A stretch of 64,000 nt of DNA from Porites lobata (GCA_942486035.1 CALNXK010000024.1:3832001-3896000); one strand, 5' to 3'; shown: positions 9,161-22,200, counted from the first letter of the stretch. The notes: generated from the letters alone by a model not told the origin. Made by a program: numbers and translations.

Positions 9161-9948
9161 CACACCCTCTGCCTTTTCAAACCCTAATTCTTATTCAAAA
9201 CATCCCCTCCCTTGGACAAAGTTCACAAGTCAAATGCCCCACCTATTTCCGCACTCCCTCTGTTTGGGCAAGACATTGATAGGTGCATAAAAAGTAGCTG
9301 TATATTTCATGAATAAAAATTGCGCTGCACGATAAAAATTAACAGCAGCAACTGTATAGAAGTGGACTGAAAAAAGGCTGAGCAAAAATTATTAGAGCTA
9401 TTTTTCAATTAGACCATGATCAACTAACTTCAATTTTGCTTTCACATTGGTTTTGGATATTTCAGTCTACTTTTAAATTGCAACTAATGATTCTAGCAGC
9501 AATTACCATGCTATGAGCATTTCTAAACTGCTTTTTGCTATTTTTGGCTATTTTTTTTTTAATTAAGAAACTAAACACTTTCACATCTGCCTGTGGTGCA
9601 TCACTTTATTTTGACGTAATAAAATGAGTGTAAAGAATGACTTTCTGAAAAGATAGCTATACAATAATAATTTTGTATAGCTTACAACATTTTAAGGCTT
9701 TGCAGCTCCATATTAGAACTATTACTGCAATGACCAGAATGTAAGTGTAAATACATTTTGTGTATGTAAACACATGACCCTTTTTTGAGGAAAAAAAAAT
9801 CCTGCAGAGAAATGAGGAGGGAAAAAAAAATATCCTGCAGAGCATTTAGAAGGGAAAAAAATATCCTGCCCACCAGATTGCTAGAAAAAAAAATTCTTGC
9901 CGACCAAAAATCACCCACCCCCCCGTCAAGAGTTAAATGGTCGGCCCC

Positions 9949-10582
9949 TTAGCTGGATAGCCCAGGGACTGCCCTAACAGTGGGTGGGTGGAACAGCCCA
10001 GGGGGCCAAAATTAGTGGGGTGGGGAGGGCGCTATTTGGACACAACCCCTTCAGTAAGCAGCGGTGTACACTAGAGGCTTTGACTGGCAAGTAACTTGTT
10101 CTTAATTTGCCCTAGCCACTGAGCTGAATCAGGCCTCTGCTGAGAATGATAATGTTATAGCCTTAGTCTCTATTTTTATATTTTGCACGCATTGTCCCGC
10201 CTTGAATAGCCTTGCTAGCTGCAGGCAATACTTCTGTAAGTTTATTTGTTTGTTAATAAAGTTTTGTTGTTGTTGATAATTGCAGAGCTCAGTGGCAATC
10301 ATCCAGACCCTGAGATAAGGGGGGAGGGGGTCTCCAAAAAGATTTTTTTTGGCCCTTCGGGCCTCAGTTTGGTCTAAAAATAAGGGGGGCTGGCCCCCCC
10401 GGGAACCTCCCCTAGATCCGCCATTGCCATAGAGAGAGGAGTATTTGCTATAGCTATGATCTATCATGTGGGCAACTATTCTGCAAAGAATTTTAGGTCT
10501 GATTTGACCAATCTATATGGATGTTTGTTACCAAGAAAAGATGTCTTTAATATTATTACAATAGTTTGGATTAATGCAGATT
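9949..10582. other. Intergenic with CAGTGGC/GGATCTAG MITE fragment
   Basis: No gene. At about 10290-10427 is a G-rich repeat beginning CAGTGGCAATCATCCAGACC and ending CCTAGATCCGCCATTG. It belongs to the same family as those at 12.8, 53.4 and 56.9 kb. Target duplications are not clear for this copy. Confidence 0.5.
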
Positions 10583-11550
10583 GGGCGATTCCAGAAAATA
10601 TCCATACCATGCCACGGACGGCTTTTAGGATTTCCGAAGGGGAGGGGGGGTTCACGATTATGGAATTCTGAGGGCATGGGGGGGTATTTACGATTGGAAA
10701 TCCGAAGGCATGGCGGAATTCCACAGGTGGGATTTCTGGAGTAGAAGGTGTAGAGTGAGTTCCTTGAAAACGCTATTGTTGTGGACTTTTGTAGTTCGTA
10801 AATAAACCACGAACGTATGACCGCGGAAGCAGAAGACAAGCATCGATAGATCAGACACGTGTTTATGCTCATAGAAGTGAACAGTAAAACGTGGGTTTCA
10901 CATTAACCTTAATGAATTTCTTGTCACATGAAAAAAAAAAACGGAATATGTATCTTACTGCTTGCAAGTTTCTTGTTACTCCCGTCCGAATTCCCGTCCG
11001 ATGAACAGTAAAAAAACTCGCACCAGTCCCTGGCTTCCAACGACGCCTGTCAGATTAGAACCCTTTTCGTGCACACTACATGACGTATAAAAGGACGCAG
11101 CACGCCTCGACGGTATATTTGACCACCGAAAGATTTTAACAGTTTGAATTTGAGCTATTTTGCTTTGTAAACGTCAAAACAGCACAAGAAAACAAAGAGG
11201 AGTAAAATTGCCGTTAGTGGTGTTTTTTTTTTATTGCCAAATTCGGACCTAAAAAGGAGTTTGCACAGCCTGTCTACTAGCGGTAGGTTAGAGTCTGAAA
11301 GCTTGTCGCCTGGCGCCGCTAGATCACAGCCTTGAGGAGGCATAAATTCATGTTCGTTTGTTCATATAGGCGTTGCTAAGTTGAAAATGTACTTCCAAAA
11401 AAACGGAAATTCTGAAGGGGAGGGGGGGTTCACGATTATGGAATTCTGAGGGCATGGGGGGGCAACGCATTTTGGAATTTCCGAAGGCAAGGGGGGGATA
11501 AAACATGGAAGCCGTCCGTGGTTGGGTATGGATATTTTCTGGAATTGCCC
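10583..11550. mobile_element. MITE with about 45-bp inverted ends
   Basis: Ends GGGCGATTCCAGAAAATATC (10583) and its near-complement (to 11550), extending into CCATACC...GACGGCTT. ATT flanks both sides, a possible 3-bp duplication. A G-rich module (GAAGGGGAGGGGGGGTTCACG) occurs near both ends, at about 10635 and 11413. No transposase. Confidence 0.75.
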
Positions 11551-14330
11551 ATTTGAACGTAGAAATTAAATTGCTGTGAACCCAGATTAGTGTCTGTTAG
11601 TAAGAGGAGCATGTAAGCTTAAAGGAGGTGTCAGTTAACAGAGGTTCTGTACAGTATCTGATGGAAAATGGGATTTTTCCCCCTGCTCAAGTTCTGTGCA
11701 AACTAAATGTCATACAAGTTAATGTTACCATTTACAAGTCAGTAGTTTAAGAACATGAGTGATGTTCAGAATACTGAAAGTTTAAAAATATTTCTTTGTC
11801 TAACAATGTAAATAATATAATAATTTTCATCATTTCTATTACATAATTATTGTATCAATGACAGTGAAACCTGTATTAAGTGGGCACCTTCGGGACCTTC
11901 CCAAGTGTCTGCTTAATAGAGGGTGTCCGATTAATAGAGGTTTTAAAAATTGCACAATGTTTGTTAACGATCAACATTTAACAGTTACTCTGTACTGTGA
12001 AAAAGTTGCGTGTTGTTAAAGAAGCTATCAAGAGTTCAAGTTCATTACCTTTCATTACCAACTTTAATTTGTTTGTAAATGCAAAAACATTAACTGACTT
12101 CAGTACGTATTTCAAGGACGTAATCCAACACTACTATTGTCAATTCAGTCCGGTGTCTGCTTAATAGAAGTTTTTAACAATAGAAGTTAGAGGTGTCCGC
12201 TGAATAGGGGTTTGTTATAAAGGGAAATATCAGACCTCTGTTTCAGAACCCGACTTAGTGTCTGCTTGGGACAGGGTGTCCGCTTAATTGGGGTCCACTT
12301 AATAGAGGTTTCACTGTAAAATATAGTCATTGCTATTACAAATTGTGGCAATACTATGCAAAACATGCTTACCATGCAGACAAACTCAGCCACAGTCATA
12401 GCTGTTTGCTTGAAAGCGAATTGGCTTTAATGTAAATAGCAAGGGAAGGGGGGGCTTGCCCCCACCCCTCTTTCCTATAACCACCACCGCAGCCATGTTT
12501 CTCAACCCAAAATTGGTCAAGTGGAAATGTTCAGATTTTATTGAACATCAGTTGTAGTGTCCAGGGCGCACGTTTTCTACCCTCCGACGACTCAAAAAGC
12601 ACCATGAAGCAGTATTGTTTTAGCCTTGTTTGAACAACTGCCTACTTATGCATACCCGGCCAACTGTCGATTGCGGATTCTATGGACACTGTTATAAGAT
12701 CTCAAAGAGGTTTGCTTTAATGTGCCAACAAACTAAGCAAATGACATTTTGGGAAATTGGAGTTGGGCTATGGTCAACGGCCCACTTTGTGTATAATAGT
12801 GGCAGATTTAGGGGAGGAGCCTGGGAGGCCTGGGCGCCCCCCTTATCTCAGGTAATAACAAATGACATTTTCTCTACTTTACCGTTCTTACTCACTGTTA
12901 CTTCCGAATGTGCCAACTAACAACAGAGAAGCACTTCACACTAAACTGAGAAAGAGATTTCACCTAGAGCCTCTCAAATAACTTATAGAGCAAGGATATA
13001 TCAGTGATAGTGATGTGTTATAATTGAGATAAGACAAGCCATCGAAAGGTGAGAGGCCGACAGGACCGCTTCAAGGAAGAAAGAAGATAATCAGCCAAAG
13101 CTTACTGCTTTTTATATGAGCAGTACATGCTCTAATAGCAAAAAACTTGAAGGTGACACAGACAGTGAGTCCACATCAACCTCATCTACAAATAATGATT
13201 CGGATAGTGAGATTGCATAACAATTGACTTTATGCATGTAATCATTTGTTAAAATGCTGATGAAATTGTTTCAGTGTTACACAATAATGGATGTTGTGTT
13301 GATGCACCTACTATTTGAGCATTAAATCTTTTTGTGAAAATGCTGATTAAATTGTTTTAGTATTACACAATATAGGGCTTTGTGTAAAACTGAATCAAAA
13401 TCAGGTCCTTTCATACTCAAACATCATGCTGCTCAGTAGGGATGCTACTTAAAAGAAACTTGAAGACCCCCCCAAGGTCATCTTTTGGCATTTTAAGGCC
13501 CCCCATATTCCATCCATCCAAAAAAAATTGAAGGCCCCCCAATTTCACCTCCACCCCCCCTCCCTCCAACTTAAATTAGGACTGGTTCCTAAAGCCTTTG
13601 CTTGCCTTGTAGTTCTTATAGAGGGAAAATTTTGCAGTATTTTGAGTCTCAAAATCTTCAGTTCAATTAGCTTTGTGCTTCTTCAGCAGATACAACAGAA
13701 TATAACATTATGGCTTTCCGTTGTTTAATACTGGTATACTTAGCTTTCTTTTGCTGTCTTGAGTTTCTTTTTCTACACGTTTTTTTTGTGTGTGTGAATG
13801 TTTTGTGTAGCTGTGTGTGGTGTGCGGTACCTGACCCTTTAATATAATCATTTATTAATAACCTAAGTGAGGCTGCCCTATCTTTTTAGCCCTCAATGGT
13901 TATTATGGACCGCCTGTACTCTCTCTATATATTTATCTAATTTTTTTTGTATCATGTAAATCAATGTAGGGTACAGCTGGGTACAAATACAGTTGTTGTT
14001 GCTGCAAGCATTCATTATTATTCGACAGAGACAGACATTAGTATTACGCACATGGATGATTTTCTACTTTTTATATTCCCGCCAATATTTAAAAAAGTTG
14101 TTAAATGGAGCAGCGGTTCATTTGAGTTTTATTTGCTTGTTCGTGTAATTTCGTCATGAATGCCATTCGATCCGGGGCCATTCCTTATTGATACGCTAAG
14201 AGGCTTAATCGAGGCAAAACATTAAAACATCCTTTCCAAACAGATGCAGTGGCATCTTCTTGGTTGAATCAATCGAGGGATGATCGAAAAAGCAAGACAA
14301 GACCTCGAAACAAACATCAGATCATCAGAC
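11551..14330. other. Intergenic repeat-rich region
   Basis: No supportable gene. Contains the CAGTGAAACC element at 11862-12316, a partial CAGTGGC-type MITE (about 12800-12850), C-rich low-complexity sequence near 13460-13560 (AGGCCCCCC repeats) and plain AT-rich sequence. Confidence 0.5.
11862..12316. mobile_element. TA-type MITE, CAGTGAAACC ends
   Basis: Left end CAGTGAAACCTGTATTAAG and right end complementary to CAGTGAAACCTCTATTAAG. The internal GTGTCCGCTTAATAGAGG-like words are repeated. TA follows the right end; the left flank is GA. Relatives are seen at 22.62-22.70, 44.58-45.00 and 56.87-56.95 kb. Superfamily (mariner-like) is inferred. Confidence 0.65.
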
Positions 14331-15330
14331 AAATCAGAGTGGAAGATCGAAGCGAAGCTTACATGAGTCACAGGGGAAACCACGAGGCGAGAGTGACGTC
14401 ATACGTTTACGAAACCCGACCGAAGAGAAGAGGGGCTTTCGACGGATGTTAACGAGTGCTGACCGGTCACAGAGACGTGAAGAATTTTCCAAATGGCATG
14501 AAACTTGGCAGGATTGTTGCTTGAGAGTTTCTACATTTTTTGGTGGCAGTTTGACAGTCTTGATGGACATTGTGACGTCACAAATAATTTTCAAATTTGG
14601 TGCCAAAATTTAGAATTAGGAAAATCGTCAGAAAAACCGCATAGAGGTGTTCTGTGATCAGAGTGAAGCTTTCCAGTGAAAACCCCGTTAAAATCCATTA
14701 AAACGGGACAAAGTTGCAAGCTATTTTGTGACTGACAATAAAAGAAGGAATTTAAAGAATTTAATTGATAAAAGCAAATTTGTAGTTTTTTAAATTTGGG
14801 ACATGGGGTGTCAGGTTGCATGTTACGTCATTTCATACCATGTTGACGTCATATTTAAGCGTTGATGACGTCACAAGTGAAAATACCTATAGAGTCCCAA
14901 ATTCAAAAAACTACAAATTTTCTCCAGTGTGTTATCCGCTATTTTTCTTTTAACTTCCATTTATTGTCTTGGACTGGAAACCTCCCTAAAGTTTTACCAT
15001 ATAAGGTCATAAAACAATTAAATTCTTTAATAAGCTCTAACTTGGCAACAATTTAACGGATTTAAGTGGGGTTTTCACCAGAAAGCTCCTTTTTTTATAG
15101 ATTTTATTTATAAAGTTATTTAAGTCAAATAATTAAATTCCAAATTTTAGCGCCATGTTTCAACGTCACTTATGACGTCATGCTGTCAATCAAAAGTATA
15201 AAACTACCATCGATACATGTGGACTTTCTTTTACTATGTTCCTGCCAAGTTTCGTCTCATTCGGAATATTTCATAATCATCTATGTGTCTCTAATGAGCC
15301 ATGTGGGAGGAAAAACACCCATTTCTGACC
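14330..15330. mobile_element. Imperfect palindromic element with several TGACGTCA sites
   Basis: Sequences at about 14480-14600 (CATGAAACTTGGCAGGA, TGGACATTGTGACGTCAC) recur inverted at about 15140-15260 (TATGACGTCATGCTGTCAA, CCTGCCAAGTTTCGTC), giving an inverted-repeat element. CRE-like GTGACGTCA/TGACGTCAT occurs at about 14392, 14571, 14844, 14866 and 15173. The outer left part matches 1700-1880 inverted. Confidence 0.5.
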
Positions 15331-16439
15331 ATCGTGAATCCCGATTGGATCGGCTTCGGCTCTGGTATCCCGAGTTTCAGCCCCTTGCCAAAAAGACCAG
15401 CAAACTAAAGACGCTTTTGCTTGAGTCTCAAGATAGAGGTATTAGTACCCCATAAATCCTCTCAAGCGTGGCATGGTCTCTCCAGCTGATGTTTTGTTCT
15501 CTTCTCATGTTTTCTCAAAAGGTTTCGGTATGGCAACCGTCGAGACTACCCATAAACCTGGCAGACCCCTAATGGGTTTTAGCCATCTCTAGTTGTGGTG
15601 TTGGACTGATTTTGCTCTTTGTCTACTAATTATTCATTTCATATTTGTATTGTAACAATCTCAATGCAAGATCCAGTATTTTCCAATTTTGCAAAATTTT
15701 TGACATTCCCTCAAACTCGTCCCCAGGGCTCTTTTCCCTGGCTTTGGAGGTGGGGAGTTAAAAGACAGGGAAAAAAGCCCTGGAGACGAGGTTGACATTC
15801 CCTCCTAATTTTTTCATTAAAAACAATTGAAAATCATACCAAAATTCACAAATTTTAACAATTATTGAACCAATGAATTCCTCGAGTGATTGATTCAATG
15901 AAATCTTGGCTATAGGTATTTCAAGGAAAAGGGCTGAGACAAACGAGAAACGAGGCCTTTTATCCTTTTAAAAAAATTAGCTTAAAACATGGAGCTTAAT
16001 TCCTAGCAAACATTCATGCTCGAAATCAGCATTCGGTTTAATATACAAGAACGTCGAAACGATTGGCTACTTATTGAGAAAGATTTCAGTTTTTATCAGG
16101 CAGTGATAAGACGGTAGCCTGTGTTGCAGCCGGACTTGCTAAAAGCAATTGTAAAAAATAAAGGAAATTTTTTGTTGGTCTTTTTACTTCAAAAGTCACT
16201 GGCTGAAAAATTTCCCACGATCCCGCTTTCTTTTTGCTTGCATTGATCGGGGGGTCTTTTATCAAGGGGACTGGGATTGGAGGTATTATGCATGCACATT
16301 AGCTTAAACCCAAAACATAGATGAAATGCATCCTCGACTCTTATCATCCTCGGGAAAACTTCTTACTTAAATTAAAATCTTAAACAAGGCAATTGTTAAG
16401 CAATTGAAATGTTGCACAATGTTCTTTGGTCCTTCTGCT
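15331..16439. other. Intergenic
   Basis: No gene seen. Short inverted words flank 15720-15790 (CCCAGGGCTCTTTTCCCTG and AAAAGCCCTGGAGACGAGG), a small hairpin element. The remainder is unremarkable. Confidence 0.45.
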
Positions 16440-17088
16440 TCAAAAGGCCCTGGCTGTGCAATTAGCTATGAGCTCTTTCTTTTCGTCGGTTTCACCTATT
16501 TCTAATCCAGCTAGACAGTCAGGGTGTCCCCCAAAATCATCGCAACTGAATCCGTAGAAAATTGGCGCGAGACAATACGAACTCCAGAAATTATGTCTAC
16601 AGCATAAATCATGCTGGCAGCATCCAGTGTGGAAACAGCAATCATTGCACACCCAGCTCCAACAGCTGCTTGCTCTGCCACACATTCCTAACCACTTATC
16701 ATTATTTGGGTCATTCTCCAAGCTGCGACAGGATCGCTTCTGTCTGTTATGATGTGGCTCATCGGTTTCTTCCTTGGGGTCATTCGCAACCCTTAACTCA
16801 CTGGGGATCTCTATGTTAGCCGCCTTGAATAGGCTGAAACACAGAGAATGAAATGGTTCCAGGATCTCCGGTTGACTAGAGTTGTCACGCAAGGCTTTAG
16901 ACATAAGCTCTAGAAGCTGGATTTCAGGCAAGTAATGTAGCTCGCTCACGGCCTCTTGGTAATGGATTTTTAAAACCTCGAGTTCTGAAAGCGTTTCCTC
17001 AGTGGTGCGCTTCAAAGCCATATACCTTCGGAGCTCCTGTGACATGCTGGGAACAGCGCCAGGAACGTAAATCATCTTCGGCCCATGC
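16440..17088 (-). CDS. PLA2-like copy A, exon 2
   Basis: 649 nt including TGA at 16440-16442. It carries the helical pro-segment, the KR cleavage site and the whole Cys-rich His-Asp domain. Reading upstream of 17088 (to an ATG at 17108) is intronic: TTTTTCAG marks the acceptor, and copy B has an acceptor at the equivalent codon. Confidence 0.85.
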
Positions 17089-20000
17089 CTGAAAAAGGGA
17101 ATAAGCAAGCGATTTCAGTGAAAAGTCAGATGACTGTGAAAGTATGTAGTTGTGGTTGATAGCTAGACCCTGATTCCACCAGGTGCCCAAAACTAAAACA
17201 CGAGTAAAAGTAGCTGTCACTCACCGGCAACATACAAGTTTTGTAAGCCATATTTATAGAGTTCCCTTTCACTTACATCAACCTAATCTCTCGACATTCC
17301 TTTTCACCCCACGAACACCAAGAAGGGAGGCCATGGCAAATGACTTTCTCTTAGAAGTAGAATTCAAAACTGCTAACAAGGAGTCGAAGAAATAAAGATA
17401 AAGTGTCCGCTGATTAGCGCTCCTGATAAAACTTAGTACACGGCAAGCTTTTGCTTTGAAAGATTCACACTTTGATGAATAACTTTCAAAGAATCGAACA
17501 AAAATATATATTCCGGCATTTCGGTTTCATAAACGTTCTAAAAGCGATTGATATCTAACAGGTTACGAGAATGTAGTAAACTAACAATTGAAGGAAAATC
17601 CCATTTGATGCCAATATGTAACCGCTCACTTTAAAGATTTGTACTTGTTTAAAGGCTTTGGTCAGAAACCCTTCTTCGGCGAATCAGGTCTTAAAATTTA
17701 CAAAACAAAAAGCAAGAACGGAAGTGAAAGATAGGCCACATTTGCAGCAAGCGCCCTGATTTTCATCGATCTAAATTTCTAAGTTACATAGCTGTAATGC
17801 TGAGAACCGTTCTCTCCTCTGTACCTCTGAAGCAAGCGGGTGTGTGAAGTCAATACAGACGCAAGAAAGACGGAACCGGACGCCCATATCACTTTCAAGT
17901 ACCTGCTACACAACCCAGGCTAGAACTTTTCCGGAGGGCGGCTCTCGATCCTTTAAACACTTTTATTCCTCAGGAAGCTCACAAACTTTTAGGATACAAA
18001 TATTCTATTTCTAATATAAAGCTATCGCTGTCGCACATCATGATTTTACAGTTTTTAGCCAACAATCCAAATCAAGTTAGAATAATGTATGGTGATCAGC
18101 AGGCCCATCCACCTGGCTCGAATTAACGCTTGTGCAAGGCTAAGTAGCATAAAATTACGAGTTATTTGTTTGGCAAAAACATTTTTTTCTTTCCTATAAA
18201 TTTCGCTGCGAAGCCGGGGAATTGTCCAGTCAAAATAACACAAGAGGAGCAATGTAAAAACCATAAAGTATTTAAAACTTCCTCACATTATTTTAGGCGT
18301 CTTCAAGAAAGATGACCCTGAATCAACTTTTCAGTAAATCGATTAAAACAAGGACAAAAATCCCAACTATACAGAATCATATTCATCAAGAACGTTTATA
18401 GTAAACGTCTGAAGGAGTCACAAACCCAACAACCAAATCATCTGATCAACAATGTGCAAAAATATATATCTACTGCATGAATTCAGTGGAAAACACGACA
18501 AAACAACCCAAGAAATGTTTCTGAAAACAAAAATGCAATCGATTTCCTGGAAATCCACAGAGAAAAAGTTTGGGTACGTTGAAACTTAAACTTTGCGGAA
18601 TATTTTAAAGCTGTAAACATGCATGTTAATAAAGCGTGTAGAAACAAATCAAATACGAGGCATATGTCTCAGACCGAATTCAGGACAGCAGGAAGTATCT
18701 ATTTATCACAAGTTTATGGATAAATAATGGTAATAGGACCTCTCTCGCTCGCGGAGGCTCCTGCTAGGTGATCCCTATAAAAATAGCAATAATCGAAAAA
18801 ATAAAAAAAAAATGAAAACGCACACGGGGGACGATGCCCATTTTCCCCCCGCGCTCTCTTTTTCTTTCTCTCCAGCCTCGCCTCCCCACAACACAAAGAG
18901 TCCTCTGTGGAGGGGAGAGGTAATGGGAGTTTGTTATCATTCGAGTGATTAACACAATCAGACGATCGCGTAGCGGAAGTCCGATTTGTTTTAATCACGG
19001 GCTGAATTTACAGACCCGAATTGGACGACACGAAGCATTGTTACCAATTATTAATCATAACTATAACAAAAATTGTGATAATTTAAGCTTTTTGAAAATA
19101 AAAGACAAGTTCTCCCGAGAGTTTTTTTCCGGACATGAGCACGCGCGATGGCGCCTACTGTCCATTTACCTATAGTCTTATAAACATGACTTGTACTGTC
19201 CTCAGTATTACAATGTTGGTATCCAGAAATGTTGAAATCAGGACTGCTAATAGCCAATTAGATTAGAGAATTTTGTTATAGTTATGATTTAGATTATAAG
19301 AACAGTAAAAATAGTACAAATGAAATAATTGATCAGAATGCGGAGTACGATTAAAGTTAATCCAAGGTCAAAACTTTCTTTGGTTGTTGATTGCATGTAT
19401 TTTTATTGTTGAACAGGTTTTCTCTTGATATATATATTAGTCAACGTTAAATACAGTTTAACTCAGACCCCGTTCGGTTCCGGACAAATTTTTGAATGGA
19501 CGAATTTTTTACCCGTGCAACCCGTTTATAAATTTTGCCGTTACTGAGTCACAGTACTGTTTGTTGTTCAAAAACTCGCTCGGTTCCGCGGGTCCCGTGT
19601 AAACGAAAGGTGGATCTATCCGACGGGCAAGTTTTTGCCCGTTCAAAAATTTGTCTGGACCTGTGTAAACGAGGTCTTAGAGTAATAGATTAAACCGAGA
19701 TTACCATACTTACCCGATGAATCCTTGATCCAAAATCTGGTAGAAGAACATATACTGACCTAGTTTCCTATAATGGACGATCACTTCTCCGCTTGTTTTC
19801 GCTATTTTTATTGAGTTCTTTTCAACCTCAAAGCAAACACCAAGGGTCTGATTAAAGATGTAGCAGCCTTTGATGTGGCCTTCGGAGAAACTATCCAAGC
19901 GAATTCCAGTTGGTTTAGAACAAGAGATTGTCATCATTGAACACAAAACGGCGACAGCGGCAACGGGAAACAGACAAAATGCTCCAGTTAACATGGTCAT
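16440..20000 (-). CDS. Secreted PLA2-like Cys-rich precursor, copy A (2 exons, 311 aa)
   Basis: Exons 19714-20000 and 17088-16440; the junction splits a Gly codon (GG|G) with donor GTAAGT and acceptor TTTTTCAG. Exon 1 encodes a hydrophobic leader, then a small domain with two Cys (GCYIFNQTLGVCFEV) ending YQILDQGFIG. Exon 2 encodes a helical, acidic segment (residues about 105-200) with conserved YLPEIQLLEL and a dibasic NRQKR site. A domain of about 18 Cys follows, holding DCCFHTGCCQHDLCC and YGFSCDDFGGHPDC. The CCxxHDxCC arrangement resembles the active-site helix of secreted phospholipase A2, in which His and Asp are catalytic. The usual Ca-loop YGCYCGxGG is not evident. A likely function is a secreted lipase-like or binding protein released by Lys-Arg cleavage; activity is unproven. 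Copy B is 3.8 kb upstream. Confidence 0.8.
17089..19713 (-). other. Intron of PLA2-like copy A
   Basis: About 2.6 kb between GTAAGT and CAG. It contains an A/T-rich body, a GC-richer repeat fragment with C-run (about 18720-18930) and a MITE at 19464-19679. No coding exon recognised. Confidence 0.7.
19464..19679. mobile_element. Small MITE in the copy A intron
   Basis: Inverted ends CAGACCCCGTTCGG... and ...GTAAACGAGGTCTTA, with inner GGACAAATTTTTGAA pairing with TTCAAAAATTTGTC. Non-coding, non-autonomous. Confidence 0.7.
19714..20000 (-). CDS. PLA2-like copy A, exon 1 (signal peptide and N-terminal domain)
   Basis: ATG at 20000; a second Met lies two codons in. Leader MTMLTGAFCLFPVAAVAVLC, then the two-Cys domain. 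It shares the pattern SEG..GCY..Q.L.VCF.V.K.S..I.K.SGE.IVHY..LG with copy B. Donor GTAAGT at 19713-19708. Confidence 0.85.
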
Positions 20001-20088
20001 AGATCAGTTTCTTGCGAAGCCTGTTCTGATTGCTTGAATGTGTTTGAGCCGTACAGTATAGCAGCATCCTATCTCGCCGATCACATTT

Positions 20089-20098
20089 ATTTATTATA
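20089..20098 (-). promoter_or_regulatory. Candidate TATA box, PLA2-like copy A
   Basis: TATAATAAAT on the minus strand about 95 bp before the ATG. Copy B has TATAAGTA at nearly the same distance, which supports both. Confidence 0.45.
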
Positions 20099-22200
20099 CG
20101 TGCTTTGACTTCCTTACGCCAGCACGTGCTTCTTACCTACGCCCAAAATCACCATGATTGAGCGCTGTAACGGAACACTATGATTTTTGCTGTTACTCTA
20201 GCTGATGCTTCTGATCGATGTTACAGGTTTCGTCTTTAATTTTCGTTATCGCTGGTTATCGTGCGTGTTTTAGAAAGCAATTCGTGCCTGATGATTATTG
20301 TTGGATTCAATTTATTCAGAGACAGTTTCTCAATGATTTCAAGGGTTTTAAAGTATTTCATTAAGTTCTATAGGAACATTATTGTTCATGGAGTTTCCCA
20401 TAGCATACTAACGCAGAAGCATTTCCGGTCCTCGCAACTTTTCGGGTGGAGTGAAGCGACAACCGAGCTTCTTCTATCATGTTTCTGCTTCCGCGAGCAA
20501 GCGGGATGAAGGAAATCCTGTGTTTTGATTGGCTATGCCAGCGGTATTGAACTTATGCAAGGTATAAAGATCTATAAAGCCACCAAGACTGAAAATCTAC
20601 CTGAAGCATCAGAGTCAAATGAGTTTGCGCATGGCCTTCGAGCGAGTAGGTCGCGCTATTTTTGAGCTCTAGTTCGGTGTAAATCTCTGTTAAATTTCTA
20701 TTACTAAAACTTAAAGCAAAGCGGAAGAAACCGATGGATAAACTTAGAAAAGAAAACGAAAAGTCTTTCTTGCTTTTGAATTCATTACACATATTTCTTC
20801 TTTTCTTTTTTTTTTTGCTTTTTACTTATTATAATATAATATCTGATTTGTAATAGAATTAATTTGGCACTCCTCGACTAGCGTTTTCTTGCTAACTGCT
20901 TGTCAAACAATTGTACTTGTAATGTTACGATAATAAATGTCTTGTCTTGTCTTGTACGCTAGGTCGTCCTGAAAGGGTTTCCGACAAATAATCACTCTCG
21001 ATATCAGTGATTGTCTACAAATCTGATCTAGATTTACGGTCACAGATTTCCCCGTTATTAGTTTGAACGATGTTTGACGACTTAGTTACCTGTATTTTGA
21101 ATGCTGGGAGCTTGGATACGAGTGTTCCGCCATCTTGAAAATACCCAGAATTCCCGGAATCTCGATCGTGCTTTCCAGGTGGAAGAAAAAGGACAAACGG
21201 AAGGTGAGATTATTTAACCTCTTAAATTTGTTCCGTTAACAACCATCGGTCCTTTTTATTGATGTGATTTTAAACAACTACTTTCACATCGATCTGCAGC
21301 AAAAGGAACAATAATAACAACTTTCGCATTGTTGCAATCGAAATGAAATTTGAGATTCTTAATTGAAACACTGGAACGCTTGTACATGGCTCTAGAATAG
21401 TCAGAGTGGTAATATTTTCAGGGTTTGTGAATTCATCACCTGAGTTTCTGTTATTAAACAAACAAAAACAACTAGAAACTTGTTTTCGAGGTTTTTTTGG
21501 GTATATTAAATATATTTAAAGAGAGCAGAACTCGCCACTACTGTGGACGGAGCACCGCTAGCTATGAAAAAGACTTGTTAAATGCAAGCACATATTCTTT
21601 ACCTCAGTCGGATTGAAATTCCCTCCCTGGTGGGTAACTTTGAACTGAAATCATATCCCAAGAGTTGGGAAGTTTGACCCCCAATTTTTGTTTTTGATCA
21701 AAGTCCCCACCGTATCCCGTGCCCCCCCCCCTACCCCTCGGGCATAACATTGATAGCTGCATATATGGTCTCTTTTTAAAGCTTAGGAAGTCGACTTTTC
21801 AGGAAAAAAAAGATTTATGGTGCGCCAATGAAGCCTTTCGAATTATTTTGCTTCAAAGACACAGTAAATTTTGCGGCGTAATTTAGCGGCATAAGCAGGC
21901 AGTGTATTTGCAGGGTAAAACATTTTGAGCTAAATTCGATTGCATGACCAAAAATTACCTTGAAAATGGTGAACTAAACTGTTCTGCTGCAAAAAGAATT
22001 TGAAAAACTGACTTTACATAGCATATTTTTCTTACATTCTCTGTTCTGCATTACTTCATAAGAGTTACCTTACACTAGCTTATGTTACATCGCTTCGAGA
22101 TTCATTCTGCCTTGGAACTTTCGCGCACGGCTCTATTATGCTGCCGCCTCGCAGCCTCGCAGCCTCGCGTCATCGCGAAGCTGCTCGTTGGCAATTTCTA

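Larger units (their letters stand above)
2370..9948. mobile_element. Harbinger-like foldback MITE interrupted by the BEL element
   Basis: Outer inverted ends GGGGCCGACCATTTAACTC (from 2370) and its complement (to 9948) are each flanked by TTA (2367-2369 and 9949-9951). This is the 3-bp TWA duplication expected of PIF/Harbinger. Inner inverted sequences also pair across the insertion: GCACCTATCGATGTC near 2820 with GACATTGATAGGTGC near 9270. Both halves carry G/C runs and A-rich, Cys-codon-like low complexity. Removing bases 2925-9165 restores one element of about 1.3 kb. No transposase is present, so it is non-autonomous. A related fragment lies at about 21.63-21.80 kb. Confidence 0.75.
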
